A stretch of 64,000 nucleotides of DNA from Gordonibacter sp. 28C. Lineage in GTDB: Bacteria > Actinomycetota > Coriobacteriia > Coriobacteriales > Eggerthellaceae. Every line of letters starts with the position of its first letter. The first letter of the stretch is position 1. The notes below the pieces were generated by a model that did no database searches, was not told the origin of the DNA, and saw nothing but the letters and a program-made list of their open reading frames with translations. Both the position numbers and the translations under genes were made by a program. Where the stretch lies: the NCBI RefSeq assembly GCF_003339845.1, contig NZ_PPTR01000001.1:517272-581271 (forward strand), written 5' to 3'. Shown here piece by piece: positions 47,941-56,520 of this stretch.

Positions 47941-48490
47941 AGGCTTCCCCTTCGCCCTGCTCGGGGTGCGCCAGCAGGCCCTCGCGCAGCATGTCGGCGC
48001 TCACGCGCACGTACTCGTCGGCGGCGTGCGCGCATAGGCGGGCTACCTCTTCGTCGGACAGCTTGCGCTTCACGCGTGCCGGCATGCCCATGACAAGGCT
48101 GCCGTCGGGGAACTCCTTGCCCTCCGACACGAGCGCGCCCGCGCCCACCACGCAGTTGGCCCCAACCTTCGCGCCGTTCATGACGATGGCGCCCATCCCT
48201 AAGAGCGTGTTCGGTCCGATCTCGCAGCCGTGCACGATGGCTCCGTGGCCCACGGTGCAGCGGTCGTGGATGACGGCGGGATGGTCGATGTCCACGTGCA
48301 CCACCGCGTTTTCCTGGATGTTCACCTCGTCGCCGATGACGCAGGGCGCGTCGTCGGCGCGGATCTGGGCACCGGCCAGCACGCAGGAGTCGCGTCCGAT
48401 GGTCACGTCGCCCACGATGCCCGCGGCGGGGGACAGGCGGGCGGAGGGGTGGGCCTTCACGTTGCGGTAGAGGGATGGTTCTGCGGTCAT
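47939..48490 (-). CDS. Gamma-carbonic-anhydrase-like (left-handed beta-helix) protein
   Basis: 183 residues. Hexapeptide repeats through the middle (VTIGRDSCVLAGAQIRADDA; IGPNTLLGMGAIVMNGAKVG) build a left-handed beta helix. The metal-ligand histidines typical of the gamma family are present (VVHVDIDH, VGHGAIVHG). Such proteins (YrdA/PaaY type) are zinc or iron proteins with carbonic anhydrase or thioesterase-linked roles. A C-terminal helix (DEEVARLCAHAADEYVRV) is usual. GAAAGGAA precedes the start. Confidence 0.9.
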   Translation of the reverse strand: MTAEPSLYRNVKAHPSARLSPAAGIVGDVTIGRDSCVLAGAQIRADDAPCVIGDEVNIQENAVVHVDIDHPAVIHDRCTVGHGAIVHGCEIGPNTLLGMGAIVMNGAKVGANCVVGAGALVSEGKEFPDGSLVMGMPARVKRKLSDEEVARLCAHAADEYVRVSADMLREGLLAHPEQGEGEA

Positions 48491-48638
48491 GCGCGTTCCT
48501 TTCGGCCAAGCGTGCGTTTCGCGTTCCCATTATAGGGCACCGGGCGGCGCCGGCCGCTTTTGCAGAAGAAGCGTCCGTTCGCATTCGTCTTGCTTTCGGT
48601 TCCGCCCAACTCAGGGGCTATCTCTATACTTTCAGCGC

Positions 48639-48644
48639 TATAAT
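48639..48644 (+). promoter_or_regulatory. -10 box upstream of moeA
   Basis: TATAAT, 93 bases before the moeA start, with TATACT at 48625-48630 as an alternative. No clear -35 box. Confidence 0.45.
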
Positions 48645-48736
48645 GAACGACATGGGTATATCAGGCGCGCTGCGCGCTTTCGCTGCCGAAAACGGCAGGC
48701 GGGATGCGCGGCGCGTCTTTCACGGAAGGGGAACCG

Positions 48737-49993
48737 ATGAAGGAAATGATCTCGCTCGAAGAGGCCCGCGCCCTCGTGCTCGCGAACGTGGAGCCGCTGC
48801 CGGTGGAGACGGTGCCGGTGCTGGAGGCCGTGGGCCGCGTGACGGCGTCCCCGCTGAAAAGCGATATCGACATCGCGCCGTTCGCGCATTCGGCCATGGA
48901 CGGGTTCGCGGTGCGTGCCGCCGAACTGGCCGACGCGAGTGCCGAGGCGCCTGTGGAGGTGGACGTCGTCGCCGAGGTGGCGGCCGGCGACGTGTACGAG
49001 GGGTCCATCGAGGCGGGCCAGTGCGTGCGCATCATGACCGGCGCGCCGCTGCCCGACGACGCCGACGCCGTGGTGAAGTACGAGATCGTGGACGTGGTGT
49101 GCGGCGACGGCAAGCCCGGCAGCCGCGTGGCGTTCACCGCCCCGGCGAAGCAGGGCTCGAACGTGCGCGCGGCGGGCGAGGAGGCGAAGGCCGGCGAGAC
49201 GGTCGTCGAGGCCGGCGAGGTCATCGGATCGGCCGGCGTCGGGTTCCTGGCGGGCTGCGGCGTGGTGGAGGTTCCCACGCACCGTCGTCCCCGCGTGGCC
49301 GTCATCTCCATCGGCAGCGAGCTGGTGGATCCCACCGAGGTTCCCACGCCGGGCAAGATCCGCAACTCGAACAGCTACGCGCTGGCCGCGTGCGCGCAGG
49401 CCGCCGGCGCCGCGCCCACCATCCTTCCCATCGTGGAGGACACGAAGGAGGCCCTGGCGGCCGCCGTGTCCGCCGCCGTGAAGGAGTACGATTTCGTGGT
49501 GACGAGCGGCGGGGCCTCCAACGGCGACTTCGACTTCATCAAGCCCGTGGTTGACGAGTTGGGCGAACTACTCATGACTACGGTGAACATGCGTCCCGGC
49601 AAGGCCCAGACGTTCGGCGTCGTGCAGGGCAAGCCCGTGTTCGGCCTGCCGGGAAACCCGGCGGCGGCTTACGTGGGCTTCGAGATGATCATCCGCCCCG
49701 CGTTGCGCAAGATGCAGGGCTACCGGCATTTCGACCGCCCGACCGTCACGGCCAAGCTGTCGCGCGACGTGAAGAAGAACGACCCGCGCCGCATCTTCCT
49801 GCGCTCCACGCTGTACAAGGACGACGCGGGCGAGTACGTGGTAGCGCCGGCGAAGAACCAGAGCTCGGGCTTGTTCGGCGTCATCCAGCGCAGCAACTGC
49901 ATGGCAATCATGCCCGAAGGGTTGGAGTCCCGCACGGCCGGCTCGCTCATCGAGTGCGTGCTGTTGGACGTGAGCGAGGAAGTGAGCCTGTAG
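48737..49993 (+). CDS. moeA: Molybdopterin molybdenumtransferase MoeA
   Basis: 418 residues from ATG 48737 (MKEMISLEEARALV), GGAAGGGG 5 bases upstream; earlier in-frame codons have no such site. Inserts molybdate into adenylylated molybdopterin. Conserved parts: PFAHSAMDGFAVRA, RIMTGAPLPDDADAVV, ISIGSELVDP, TSGGASNGDFDFI and FGLPGNPAAAYVGF. It provides cofactor for enzymes such as the DMSO-reductase-type protein encoded at 57175-59667. mogA/moaB follows after a repeat of about 165 bases. Confidence 0.95.
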   Translation: MKEMISLEEARALVLANVEPLPVETVPVLEAVGRVTASPLKSDIDIAPFAHSAMDGFAVRAAELADASAEAPVEVDVVAEVAAGDVYEGSIEAGQCVRIMTGAPLPDDADAVVKYEIVDVVCGDGKPGSRVAFTAPAKQGSNVRAAGEEAKAGETVVEAGEVIGSAGVGFLAGCGVVEVPTHRRPRVAVISIGSELVDPTEVPTPGKIRNSNSYALAACAQAAGAAPTILPIVEDTKEALAAAVSAAVKEYDFVVTSGGASNGDFDFIKPVVDELGELLMTTVNMRPGKAQTFGVVQGKPVFGLPGNPAAAYVGFEMIIRPALRKMQGYRHFDRPTVTAKLSRDVKKNDPRRIFLRSTLYKDDAGEYVVAPAKNQSSGLFGVIQRSNCMAIMPEGLESRTAGSLIECVLLDVSEEVSL

Positions 49994-50158
49994 GTTCCGC
50001 CGTTCTGCCGAACGGCGGAACGGCTCGACGCTGCGAAGGGCCGTGGCACGCCGCTTTCGCACGATCCCGGAGGCTCGCGTACCGAAGTACGCTACGCCTC
50101 CGCGATCCCGCGAATTCGACGCACCGCAGCCCTTCTCGCCGACTCACTAACGCCAACC
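49993..50158 (+). repeat. Repeat family B, copy 1 (moeA-mogA gap)
   Basis: It begins with the hairpin GTTCCGCCGTT-CTGCCG-AACGGCGGAAC (49994-50021), continues with CGACGCTGCGAAG, then the 20-base core CTCGCGTACCGAAGTACGCT (50074-50093), which itself contains CGTAC/GTACG, and ends in CTTCTCGCCGACTCACTAAC. The same order of blocks recurs at 50661-50824. Confidence 0.8.
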
Positions 50159-50176
50159 TGCGAGAAAGGAACGATC

Positions 50177-50659
50177 ATGTCCGAACAAGCTTTGACATTC
50201 GCCATCATCACGTGCTCCGACACGCGCAGCATGAAGGAGGACACGGCGGGCGCCGCGCTCGAGGCGCTCATCGCCGAGAACGGCTGGTCGTGCACGAGCC
50301 ACGTGGTGGTGAAGGACGAGCGCGCCGACATCGCGGCCGCCATCGTGCACGCCTGCGACACGCTGGAGGCCGACATCGTGCTCACCTGCGGCGGAAGCGG
50401 CCTGTCGCTGCGCGACGTGACGCCCGAGGCCACGCAGGACGTGTGCGAGCGCAACGTGCCCGGCATAGCCGAGGCCATGCGCGCCCACTCGCTGGCCATC
50501 ACGCCGTTCGCCATGCTGTCGCGTGCCCTGTGCATGCAGCGCGGCCGTCACATCGTCATCAACCTTCCCGGCAGCGAGAAGGCCGCCCGCGAGAATTGGG
50601 ACGGCATCGTGAAGGCGCTGCCCCACGCCGCCAAGATGATGGCCGGCGGAGGACACTAG
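50177..50659 (+). CDS. mog: Molybdopterin adenylyltransferase (MogA/MoaB family)
   Basis: 160 residues. Activates molybdopterin by adenylylation before MoeA adds metal. Motifs: AIITCSDTRSMKEDTAG, LTCGGSGLSLRDVTPEAT and INLPGSEKAARENW. AGAAAGGA precedes ATG 50177. MogA and MoaB cannot be separated by eye; the neighbouring moeA supports the pathway. Confidence 0.92.
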   Translation: MSEQALTFAIITCSDTRSMKEDTAGAALEALIAENGWSCTSHVVVKDERADIAAAIVHACDTLEADIVLTCGGSGLSLRDVTPEATQDVCERNVPGIAEAMRAHSLAITPFAMLSRALCMQRGRHIVINLPGSEKAARENWDGIVKALPHAAKMMAGGGH

Positions 50660-51299
50660 GGGTTCCGCGGGCCTACGGCCCGCGGAACCTGCCGACGCTG
50701 CGAAGCCCCCTCGCGCCGATCCTCGACCCTTTCCCGCTTGCCCTCGCGTACCGAAGTACGCTCGGCCGCGAGACGGGCCGATTATCGGCGCGAGGGGGCT
50801 TCTCGCTGACTTGCTAAGCCAACCCGGGCATTTCGTTTTCGCGCTATGCGCGAAGGGGCGCCACTGACAAAAACAAGGACGTAAAAGTGTGAAGCGCGCA
50901 AAAATCAGGACGAAACCTTAAGCCTGCTCGATGGTCCCCATGGATTCAGGGCGCATCCGAAAACCGTCCGTTGACGAAGCATTGCCGAAAAGGATGAGCA
51001 AGACGGCGAGAGCGCATGCTCGAAGACTCGAATAGCTTGAATCACGGAAAGCTCGCCGCGTCGAGCGTTGTTCGTCGGAAGCGGTTGATTTCTGCATGGG
51101 GGATTGTTGGCTTTCGTCCAGCAGCCTGCTTCTTACCTGGCAAAACAGCAAAATACCTCGAATCGGGTTATGCGGTTACCTCGGTTCGGGGATCGCGCTG
51201 ATCTTCCTTGGGCCGTATGGTTCGCTCCATTGGGGTTTGCGAAACCGGTCGCGTTGCACCGTTTCGCAAGCGCAGGAACCCGTAACCAAGGAGGGTGTT
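50660..51299 (+). other. 640-base gap: repeat copy then long untranslated leader
   Basis: 50661-50824 is repeat family B. The remaining 475 bases before the reductase start have lower GC than the flanks and no credible gene; short frames here lack ribosome sites. It is probably promoter and leader sequence for the reductase at 51300. No convincing -35/-10 pair was identified. Confidence 0.5.
50661..50824 (+). repeat. Repeat family B, copy 2 (after mogA)
   Basis: Starts with the perfect 13-bp hairpin GGTTCCGCGGGCC-TAC-GGCCCGCGGAACC (50661-50689), then CGACGCTGCGAAG, an 18-bp inverted repeat AAGCCCCCTCGCGCCGAT (50703-50720) with its complement at 50784-50801, and inside it the 20-base core shared with copy 1 (50743-50762). 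Confidence 0.8.
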
Positions 51300-53213
51300 A
51301 TGAAGGAAGAGAAGAACAGCTTGGAGCATGGCGGCATAGGCCGCCGCGATTTCCTGAAGGGCGCGCTGGGCATGGGCGCCGTGGCGGCCACGGCGGCTTT
51401 GGTGCCGGGCTGTTCGCCGCAGAGCAGCAAAGAAGCGCAGGGAAGCGAAGGATCCGGATCCGCTTCGGCGTCGCAAGAGGGCACGGGCTACGTGGCCACT
51501 GCCGACTGGCTGGGCGAGAAGCCCGAGATCGACGATGGCGATATCGTCGAGACGGTGGAATGCGACGTCGTCGTGTGCGGCGGCGGGCACGCGGGCATCC
51601 AAGCGGCCCTTGCCGCGGCGGAGGGCGGCGCGAAGGTGGCGGTGATCGAGCAGTCGCCCGAGGCTTCCCGCAAGGTGAAGGGCGAGGACGTGGGCCATGT
51701 GAACTCGCAGTTCCTCATCGACCGCGGATTCGGCCCCTACGACGAGGGCGAAGTGGTGCAGGAGTTCTGCACGCGCGCTGCCGGGCGCGTGAACACGGAA
51801 GTCATCCGCAAATACGTGGCGAACTCGGGCGAGACGTTCGACCATATGGTCGAACTGGTCAAATGGCCCGATGACCGCATCAAGAAGGTGTCGCAGGACC
51901 AGAGCGATCTGAGCCCGCTCGACGACAGCCAGATCTGCATCCAGCAGCCCTCCCTTCGGTTCGACGGCCCGGTCGAGTACCCGCTCAAGCGCGGCGGCTT
52001 CAAAACCTGGCCTTCGGTCGTGCAGTTCATGGGCACCATCAACCACGAAACGTTCGAAGGGAACGCGGCGTTTTCCCGCTTGGACGAGGTCCAGCAGTTC
52101 TCCATCCTCGAAGGCAAGGACCTCGGCGTGGAATGGCACTGCGAGCAGAAGGCAACCGTGCTCACGCAAGACGACGACGGCGCGGTGACCGGCGTCATAG
52201 CCGAGGGCAGCGACGGGTACGTCAAGTACGTCGCATCGAAGGGCGTCATCCTGTGCACGGGCGATTTCGCCGCCAACACCGACATGACGTGGAACCTGCT
52301 GACCGAGTATCGCGAATGGAACGAGCGGGCCGGCATGGGCGCGGATTCGCTGATGGGCCAGACCGATTGCTACGGCGAGGGCCACAAGATGGGCTGCTGG
52401 GCCGGCGGCATGATAGAGGCGGGCCCGAGAGGCGCCATGAGCTTCGGCGGGGGCGGCTCCGGCCCGTGGGGCACCAGCCCGTTCTTGTGGCTGAACTCCG
52501 AAGGCGACCGCTTCATGAACGAGGCGGCAACGAGCACCGCGATCGCAGAGGTGATCAGGCAGCCGAGGGGCGGCATCACCGGCGTGACGGACGCCAACTG
52601 GCGCGAGACGCTGAAGTACTCGTCGCTCGACCACGGATGCGCGAACTTCGGGCGCGAGGATTACTACACCGAGATGGAAGCCGATATGGAGGCCATCGCG
52701 GTGGACGACCCGAAGGGCGGAACCGTGCGCATGTGCACGGTGGCGGAGCGCATGGCATGCCAGCTGTACAAAGCCTCGACGCTCGACGGCTTGGCCGACA
52801 TGCTGGGGTACACGGGCGAGACGAAGGAGAACTTCCTGGCGTCCATCGAGCGTTACAACGAGCTGTGCCATGCGGGAGCCGACACCGACTTCGGGAAAGA
52901 CGCCTGCCTGATGACGCCTATCGAGGAGGCCCCCTTCTACGGCTACGGAAACGCGGCGCCGGGCGGCTTCGGCGGCAACAACGGCACGATGTCCATCAGC
53001 CTGGTCACGCTCTGCGGCCTGGTGACCAACGGCGACCTGCAGGTTCTCGACAAGGACGCCAACGTCATTCCCGGATTGTACGCAGCGGGGAACACCTTGG
53101 GCGGACGCTACGGCCTGGGTTACTCCACCCCCATAACCGGCAACTCCATCGGCATGGCCGTCACGCATGGCCGCGTTGCCGGCAAGCTCATCACCGGCCA
53201 AGAGGTGCGATAG
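51300..53213 (+). CDS. Tat-exported FAD-dependent reductase, paralog 4
   Basis: 637 residues from ATG 51300, AAGGAGG 5 bases upstream. Twin-arginine signal GRRDFLKGAL (RR at 15-16) and Cys38 in VPGC suggest an exported lipoprotein. FAD motif VVVCGGGHAGIQAALAAAEG, then VILCTGDFA. The segment where fumarate reductases have HTMGG reads GGNNGTMSIS, so the active site differs from both fumarate reductase and the other paralogs here. The C-terminal GNTLGGRYGLGYSTPITGNS keeps an Arg. Convergent with a LuxR membrane regulator (53384-54823). Substrate unknown. Confidence 0.85.
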   Translation: MKEEKNSLEHGGIGRRDFLKGALGMGAVAATAALVPGCSPQSSKEAQGSEGSGSASASQEGTGYVATADWLGEKPEIDDGDIVETVECDVVVCGGGHAGIQAALAAAEGGAKVAVIEQSPEASRKVKGEDVGHVNSQFLIDRGFGPYDEGEVVQEFCTRAAGRVNTEVIRKYVANSGETFDHMVELVKWPDDRIKKVSQDQSDLSPLDDSQICIQQPSLRFDGPVEYPLKRGGFKTWPSVVQFMGTINHETFEGNAAFSRLDEVQQFSILEGKDLGVEWHCEQKATVLTQDDDGAVTGVIAEGSDGYVKYVASKGVILCTGDFAANTDMTWNLLTEYREWNERAGMGADSLMGQTDCYGEGHKMGCWAGGMIEAGPRGAMSFGGGGSGPWGTSPFLWLNSEGDRFMNEAATSTAIAEVIRQPRGGITGVTDANWRETLKYSSLDHGCANFGREDYYTEMEADMEAIAVDDPKGGTVRMCTVAERMACQLYKASTLDGLADMLGYTGETKENFLASIERYNELCHAGADTDFGKDACLMTPIEEAPFYGYGNAAPGGFGGNNGTMSISLVTLCGLVTNGDLQVLDKDANVIPGLYAAGNTLGGRYGLGYSTPITGNSIGMAVTHGRVAGKLITGQEVR

Positions 53214-53282
53214 CCGACCATCCTTCGCAAGAAGCGGCTCCGGGCACTACCCTCCCTCCCCGCCCGGACGCCGTCTTCGTTT

Positions 53283-53322
53283 CGCCGCCCGCAGCCTTTT
53301 CTCGACTGCGGGCGGCGTTGTC
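53283..53322. terminator. Terminator between reductase 4 and LuxR regulator 3
   Basis: CGCCGCCCGCAG (53283-53294) pairs with CTGCGGGCGGCG (53306-53317), 11-base loop, then TTGTCTGTT. It lies between two convergent genes. Confidence 0.75.
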
Positions 53323-53383
53323 TGTTGCATGCCGTGCCGATGACGGCGCATCGCCGGAGGGGGCCTTGTCGACGGGTTCGGGG

Positions 53384-54823
53384 CTATTCGAAGAGATCGA
53401 GCAGCTCTTGGCGCGAATGGACGCCCGTCTTCTCGTAAATGTGCTTGATGTGCACCTTCACGGTTTCCGGCGAAACGTAGAGCTCCTGGGCGATGTAGGT
53501 CGAGCTGCGTCCGCGCGCCAAGAGAGCGAGCACTTCGGCCTCTCGCGGCGACAATCCGCACGTCCGCACGATTCTCTCGCACTCTTCCTGGCGGATGTCG
53601 ACGGGGCCTTCGGTCTGCTGGGCTGCGCTCGTCCGCACGTTCGAGCGAACGGCACGTGTGGCGAGCGCCACCAGGTAAGCCACGAACAGCGCGAGGGTGA
53701 CGCTCATGGTTTGGCTCGGGTCGATGGTTTGGTTGACGACGATTCCCGTTGCAAGGGCCAGGCAGGCGGCGATGCCGCAGCAACCCCAGGTCGTCGGCAG
53801 GGAAACACGCCAGTTCGCCTCGCTTTCAAGGACGATGGAGAACGACAGCGAGGCGAAGAACGAACAGGCGATGCCCGTGAGCCCTCCCAACAGGTAGCCG
53901 ACGATTCCCGACGGATCCACGGTCAGAATGCAGGCTGCGAGCGGCAAGGTGATGACGATGGGCGCGAACGAGAAACAGACGGCGCGCAGGTTCTTCTCGT
54001 TCGGGTACAGAGCGGCGACGGCTGCGATGGCGACGGCGGCGACGATGAACCCGATGAAGGTGCCTTGCGTGATGCCTGCCGAATGGGCGAATTCAAGGGC
54101 TTGCTCCGGTTCGGTCCACATAAGGCCCAAAAGGAAAAGGCAGAGCAGCGCGCCGACGAAGATGGGCCAGGTGCCTCCAAGGAAGGCACCCAGCGGCTCG
54201 CTTTGATCTTTGCGGCGCGCGGCGGTTTCGCATCGGGTTTCGTTGCGCCGGGCACCGCGCGAAGCGAGCAGGACCGCTGCGGCGACGCAGGGCGAGAAAG
54301 CGGTCGTCGCCATCATGATGCGGGCATCGCTGGTGGTCAGCACCGCCAGGGACATGACGCTCGCGAGGCAAAGGCACGCTGCGACCCAGAGCAGCGCCGT
54401 TTTGAGCGGGAACGCCGAGCACACCGTCAGCCAGCAGTAGAGCAGGGCGGCCGTGCCCACTGCGGACAGGACGGCAGACGCGCCGAGCAAAAGGGGCGCG
54501 TTCGTTGCCAGCGCACCGGCCGCCAGCGCACCGCCGCCGGCCGCCAGCGCAAAGAACGATACCCATGCCGTCCGCCTGAGCGGCAGGTCGTGGCCCCAGC
54601 GATGCAGCACGACGAGTGCAAGCGCCGACGCGGCGAACGTTCCGAGAAACGCGAGCATGAACGGCAGGGAAAGCTCGCCCCGGTCGAACGCCGTGAGCGT
54701 GCCTCCCAGGTAGTTCCCAGCCGAGACGAGCGCCGCGACGGGATTGAGCAACAGCAGGGAAAAAGCCAGTTGATATGGCTCCAACGGCATCGGCGCCGGT
54801 TGCTTGAGCGTCGCTCTCTCCAT
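53384..54823 (-). CDS. Membrane-spanning LuxR-type transcriptional regulator 3
   Basis: 479 residues from ATG 54823, AAGGGAGAGGG upstream. About twelve hydrophobic helices, then a LuxR helix-turn-helix: LSPREAEVLALLARGRSSTY...SPETVKVHIKHIYEKTGV. A TACAAT on this strand (complement of 54855-54860) may be its -10 box. It is convergent with reductase 4 and lies 41 bases after the dmsC gene on the same strand, so it could control either the flavoprotein or belong to the dms transcript. Confidence 0.87.
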   Translation of the reverse strand: MERATLKQPAPMPLEPYQLAFSLLLLNPVAALVSAGNYLGGTLTAFDRGELSLPFMLAFLGTFAASALALVVLHRWGHDLPLRRTAWVSFFALAAGGGALAAGALATNAPLLLGASAVLSAVGTAALLYCWLTVCSAFPLKTALLWVAACLCLASVMSLAVLTTSDARIMMATTAFSPCVAAAVLLASRGARRNETRCETAARRKDQSEPLGAFLGGTWPIFVGALLCLFLLGLMWTEPEQALEFAHSAGITQGTFIGFIVAAVAIAAVAALYPNEKNLRAVCFSFAPIVITLPLAACILTVDPSGIVGYLLGGLTGIACSFFASLSFSIVLESEANWRVSLPTTWGCCGIAACLALATGIVVNQTIDPSQTMSVTLALFVAYLVALATRAVRSNVRTSAAQQTEGPVDIRQEECERIVRTCGLSPREAEVLALLARGRSSTYIAQELYVSPETVKVHIKHIYEKTGVHSRQELLDLFE

Positions 54824-54864
54824 GTCCCGCCCTCTCCCTTCGCGAACCTGAAGATTGTAGCGCT

Positions 54865-55719
54865 TTAGAACCCCACCGTCATGTGCAACTGGTAAAACTC
54901 GACGCGGGTGACGAACACGGCCACCAGCAGCAAAAGCGCCGCCGCGCCGCTCAGGATCACGGCCCCCTGGCCGCTCGCGCGATGCCGCAGCGAGAGCGCG
55001 GCGCACGCGCAGCCGATGGCGCCGGCAAACGCGTGGAACGCGATGGCTCCTCCGTAGTTCGGGACGAGGGCGCTTGCCACCAGCTCGTTGTTCGCCACGC
55101 CGCCCAGGCTCTGCTGGTGCAGGGCGAGCACGATCGTGCCGGCTGCGAGCGCCGCCGCGCACACCGCCACCAGGGCGATTCCGCCTCCGCGCAGCGGCAC
55201 CCGCGCCATATGCAGGAACAGCAGCCCCAACGCCGGTCCCGCAAGCAGCGCCGAGAACCACAGGTTCGCCGGCGCGTACCAGGTGTCCCAGGTGGGTACG
55301 GTGTCCACGGCGTAGGCAAGCGACGTGCAGGCCACGAGCGCCGCTCCGGCCACGCAGGCCAGCACGAGCCACGGCTTCGCCACGGCGTCCGGGAAGCGCT
55401 GTTTGAAGGCCATCATCCAGTACGACCCCACCAGGAACAGAAAGGCCACGGCCGACAGGACCTCGTTCGACAAGGGCGAGCGCCCCACGCCCGAGAACAC
55501 GTGCAGCGCGTTGGCCGGGGTTCCCAGGTGCGTCGCCGACGCGATGAATCCCACGAGCGCCACGGAGAACGGCAGCGCTATCAAACGGTCGATGCGCACG
55601 GCGGCCTCGTGGTCGTGCGAGAACAGGCGAGCCAGCGCCAGCACGACGAACGCGACGGTGCCCGCCGGGGCGAGCGTGGTGAACACCGCGAGGGAAAGCT
55701 CGTCGAAGCCGCTGGCCAT
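54865..55719 (-). CDS. dmsC: DMSO reductase anchor subunit (DmsC family)
   Basis: 284 residues from ATG 55719, eight predicted helices. DmsC-type anchors oxidise menaquinol and pass electrons to the iron-sulfur subunit. Features: AVFTTLAPAGTVAFVVLALA, FSGVGRSPLSNEVLSAVAFL and THLGTPANALHVF match the family. The ribosome site GAGGAG overlaps the end of the upstream iron-sulfur gene, with only 2 bases between stop and start, so the pair are coupled. Confidence 0.88.
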   Translation of the reverse strand: MASGFDELSLAVFTTLAPAGTVAFVVLALARLFSHDHEAAVRIDRLIALPFSVALVGFIASATHLGTPANALHVFSGVGRSPLSNEVLSAVAFLFLVGSYWMMAFKQRFPDAVAKPWLVLACVAGAALVACTSLAYAVDTVPTWDTWYAPANLWFSALLAGPALGLLFLHMARVPLRGGGIALVAVCAAALAAGTIVLALHQQSLGGVANNELVASALVPNYGGAIAFHAFAGAIGCACAALSLRHRASGQGAVILSGAAALLLLVAVFVTRVEFYQLHMTVGF

Positions 55720-55721
55720 GG

Positions 55722-56348
55722 CTAGATCTCCTCGCGGTTCGCGATATGCCCGCCCGTTTCGGCCGCCAATGCGGCTGCGGGCGACGGGAAGATGAACAGG
55801 TTGGGCCAGGTGGCGTCCTCCGCCGGGAGCGGCAGGATGGAGCGGACGGTGCCCGGATGGCGCACCACCAGCTCGGCGGGGTCGCCGCAGTCGAGCGCGC
55901 GCACGGGGCACGCTTCCACGCATACGGGCGGCAGGCCTTCGTTCTGGCGCGCGCGGCAGCCGTCGCACTTCGAGCTCTTCTTCAGGTGCTGGTCGATGAA
56001 CGGGGCGTGGTAGGGGCAGGCCATGGTGCAGTAGCCGCAGCCGATGCATTTGCGCTCGTCGGGCCACACGAGCCCCCGGTCGTCTTTGTGCATGGCCCCG
56101 GTCGGACACACGTGCGTGCAGGCGGGGCTGCCGCAATGGTTGCAGGCGAGGGACAGGTGGTAGGCGAACACGTTTTCGGGCGCGGCGGTTTCCGTGTCGC
56201 CGGACGGCGCGTTCCAGGTGCCGCCCTCGTAGTCGATGACGCGCCGGAACGTGGCCTCGGGGCCGAGGTCGCGATAGTCCTTGCACGCCATCTCGCAGGT
56301 CTTGCACCCGGTGCAGCGCGTGTTGTCGAAGAAGAATCCGAACGCCAT
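55722..56348 (-). CDS. DmsB-type four-cluster iron-sulfur subunit, second copy (DmsB')
   Basis: 208 residues from ATG 56348. All four 4Fe-4S cysteine groups are complete: CTGCKTCEMAC, CNHCGSPACTHVCP, CIGCGYCTMACP and CDGCRARQ...CVEACP. It carries electrons from a DmsC anchor to a molybdoenzyme. It is tightly linked to dmsC rather than to dmsA, and lies beyond two strong hairpins from the other DmsB gene. A TATACT on this strand (complement of 56410-56415) might give it a promoter of its own. Confidence 0.9.
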   Translation of the reverse strand: MAFGFFFDNTRCTGCKTCEMACKDYRDLGPEATFRRVIDYEGGTWNAPSGDTETAAPENVFAYHLSLACNHCGSPACTHVCPTGAMHKDDRGLVWPDERKCIGCGYCTMACPYHAPFIDQHLKKSSKCDGCRARQNEGLPPVCVEACPVRALDCGDPAELVVRHPGTVRSILPLPAEDATWPNLFIFPSPAAALAAETGGHIANREEI

Positions 56349-56418
56349 GAGCAGCCCTCTGCCAAACCCCTCCCTTGCCCGCACGCTTCGAGCGCGGGCA
56401 TCCCGCTCCAGTATACCG

Positions 56419-56457
56419 GAAGCGGCCGCGCCGGGGAGGGAGGGGCGCGGCCGCTTC
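56419..56457 (-). terminator. Hairpin 2 between the two dmsB genes
   Basis: GAAGCGGCCGCGCC pairs perfectly with GGCGCGGCCGCTTC (14 bp, 11-base loop). It lies 70 bases before the second dmsB start, directly ahead of a TATACT on the minus strand. Confidence 0.7.
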
Positions 56458-56468
56458 AAAGATGGGAT

Positions 56469-56507
56469 GCGCATACCCGGTGCCGCTTGCGCGCACCGGG
56501 TATGCGC
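56469..56507 (-). terminator. Hairpin 1 directly after dmsB
   Basis: GCGCATACCCGGTGC pairs perfectly with GCACCGGGTATGCGC (15 bp, 9-base loop), beginning 13 bases after the dmsB stop on the minus strand, followed there by ATCCCATCTTT. It may be an intra-operon attenuator or partial terminator. Confidence 0.75.
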
Positions 56508-56520
56508 GGATGGTCGGCTG

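Noticed and set aside
50918..51151. Small minus-strand frame with a hydrophobic stretch
   Set aside because: No ribosome site, no family resemblance, and it lies in a probable leader region.
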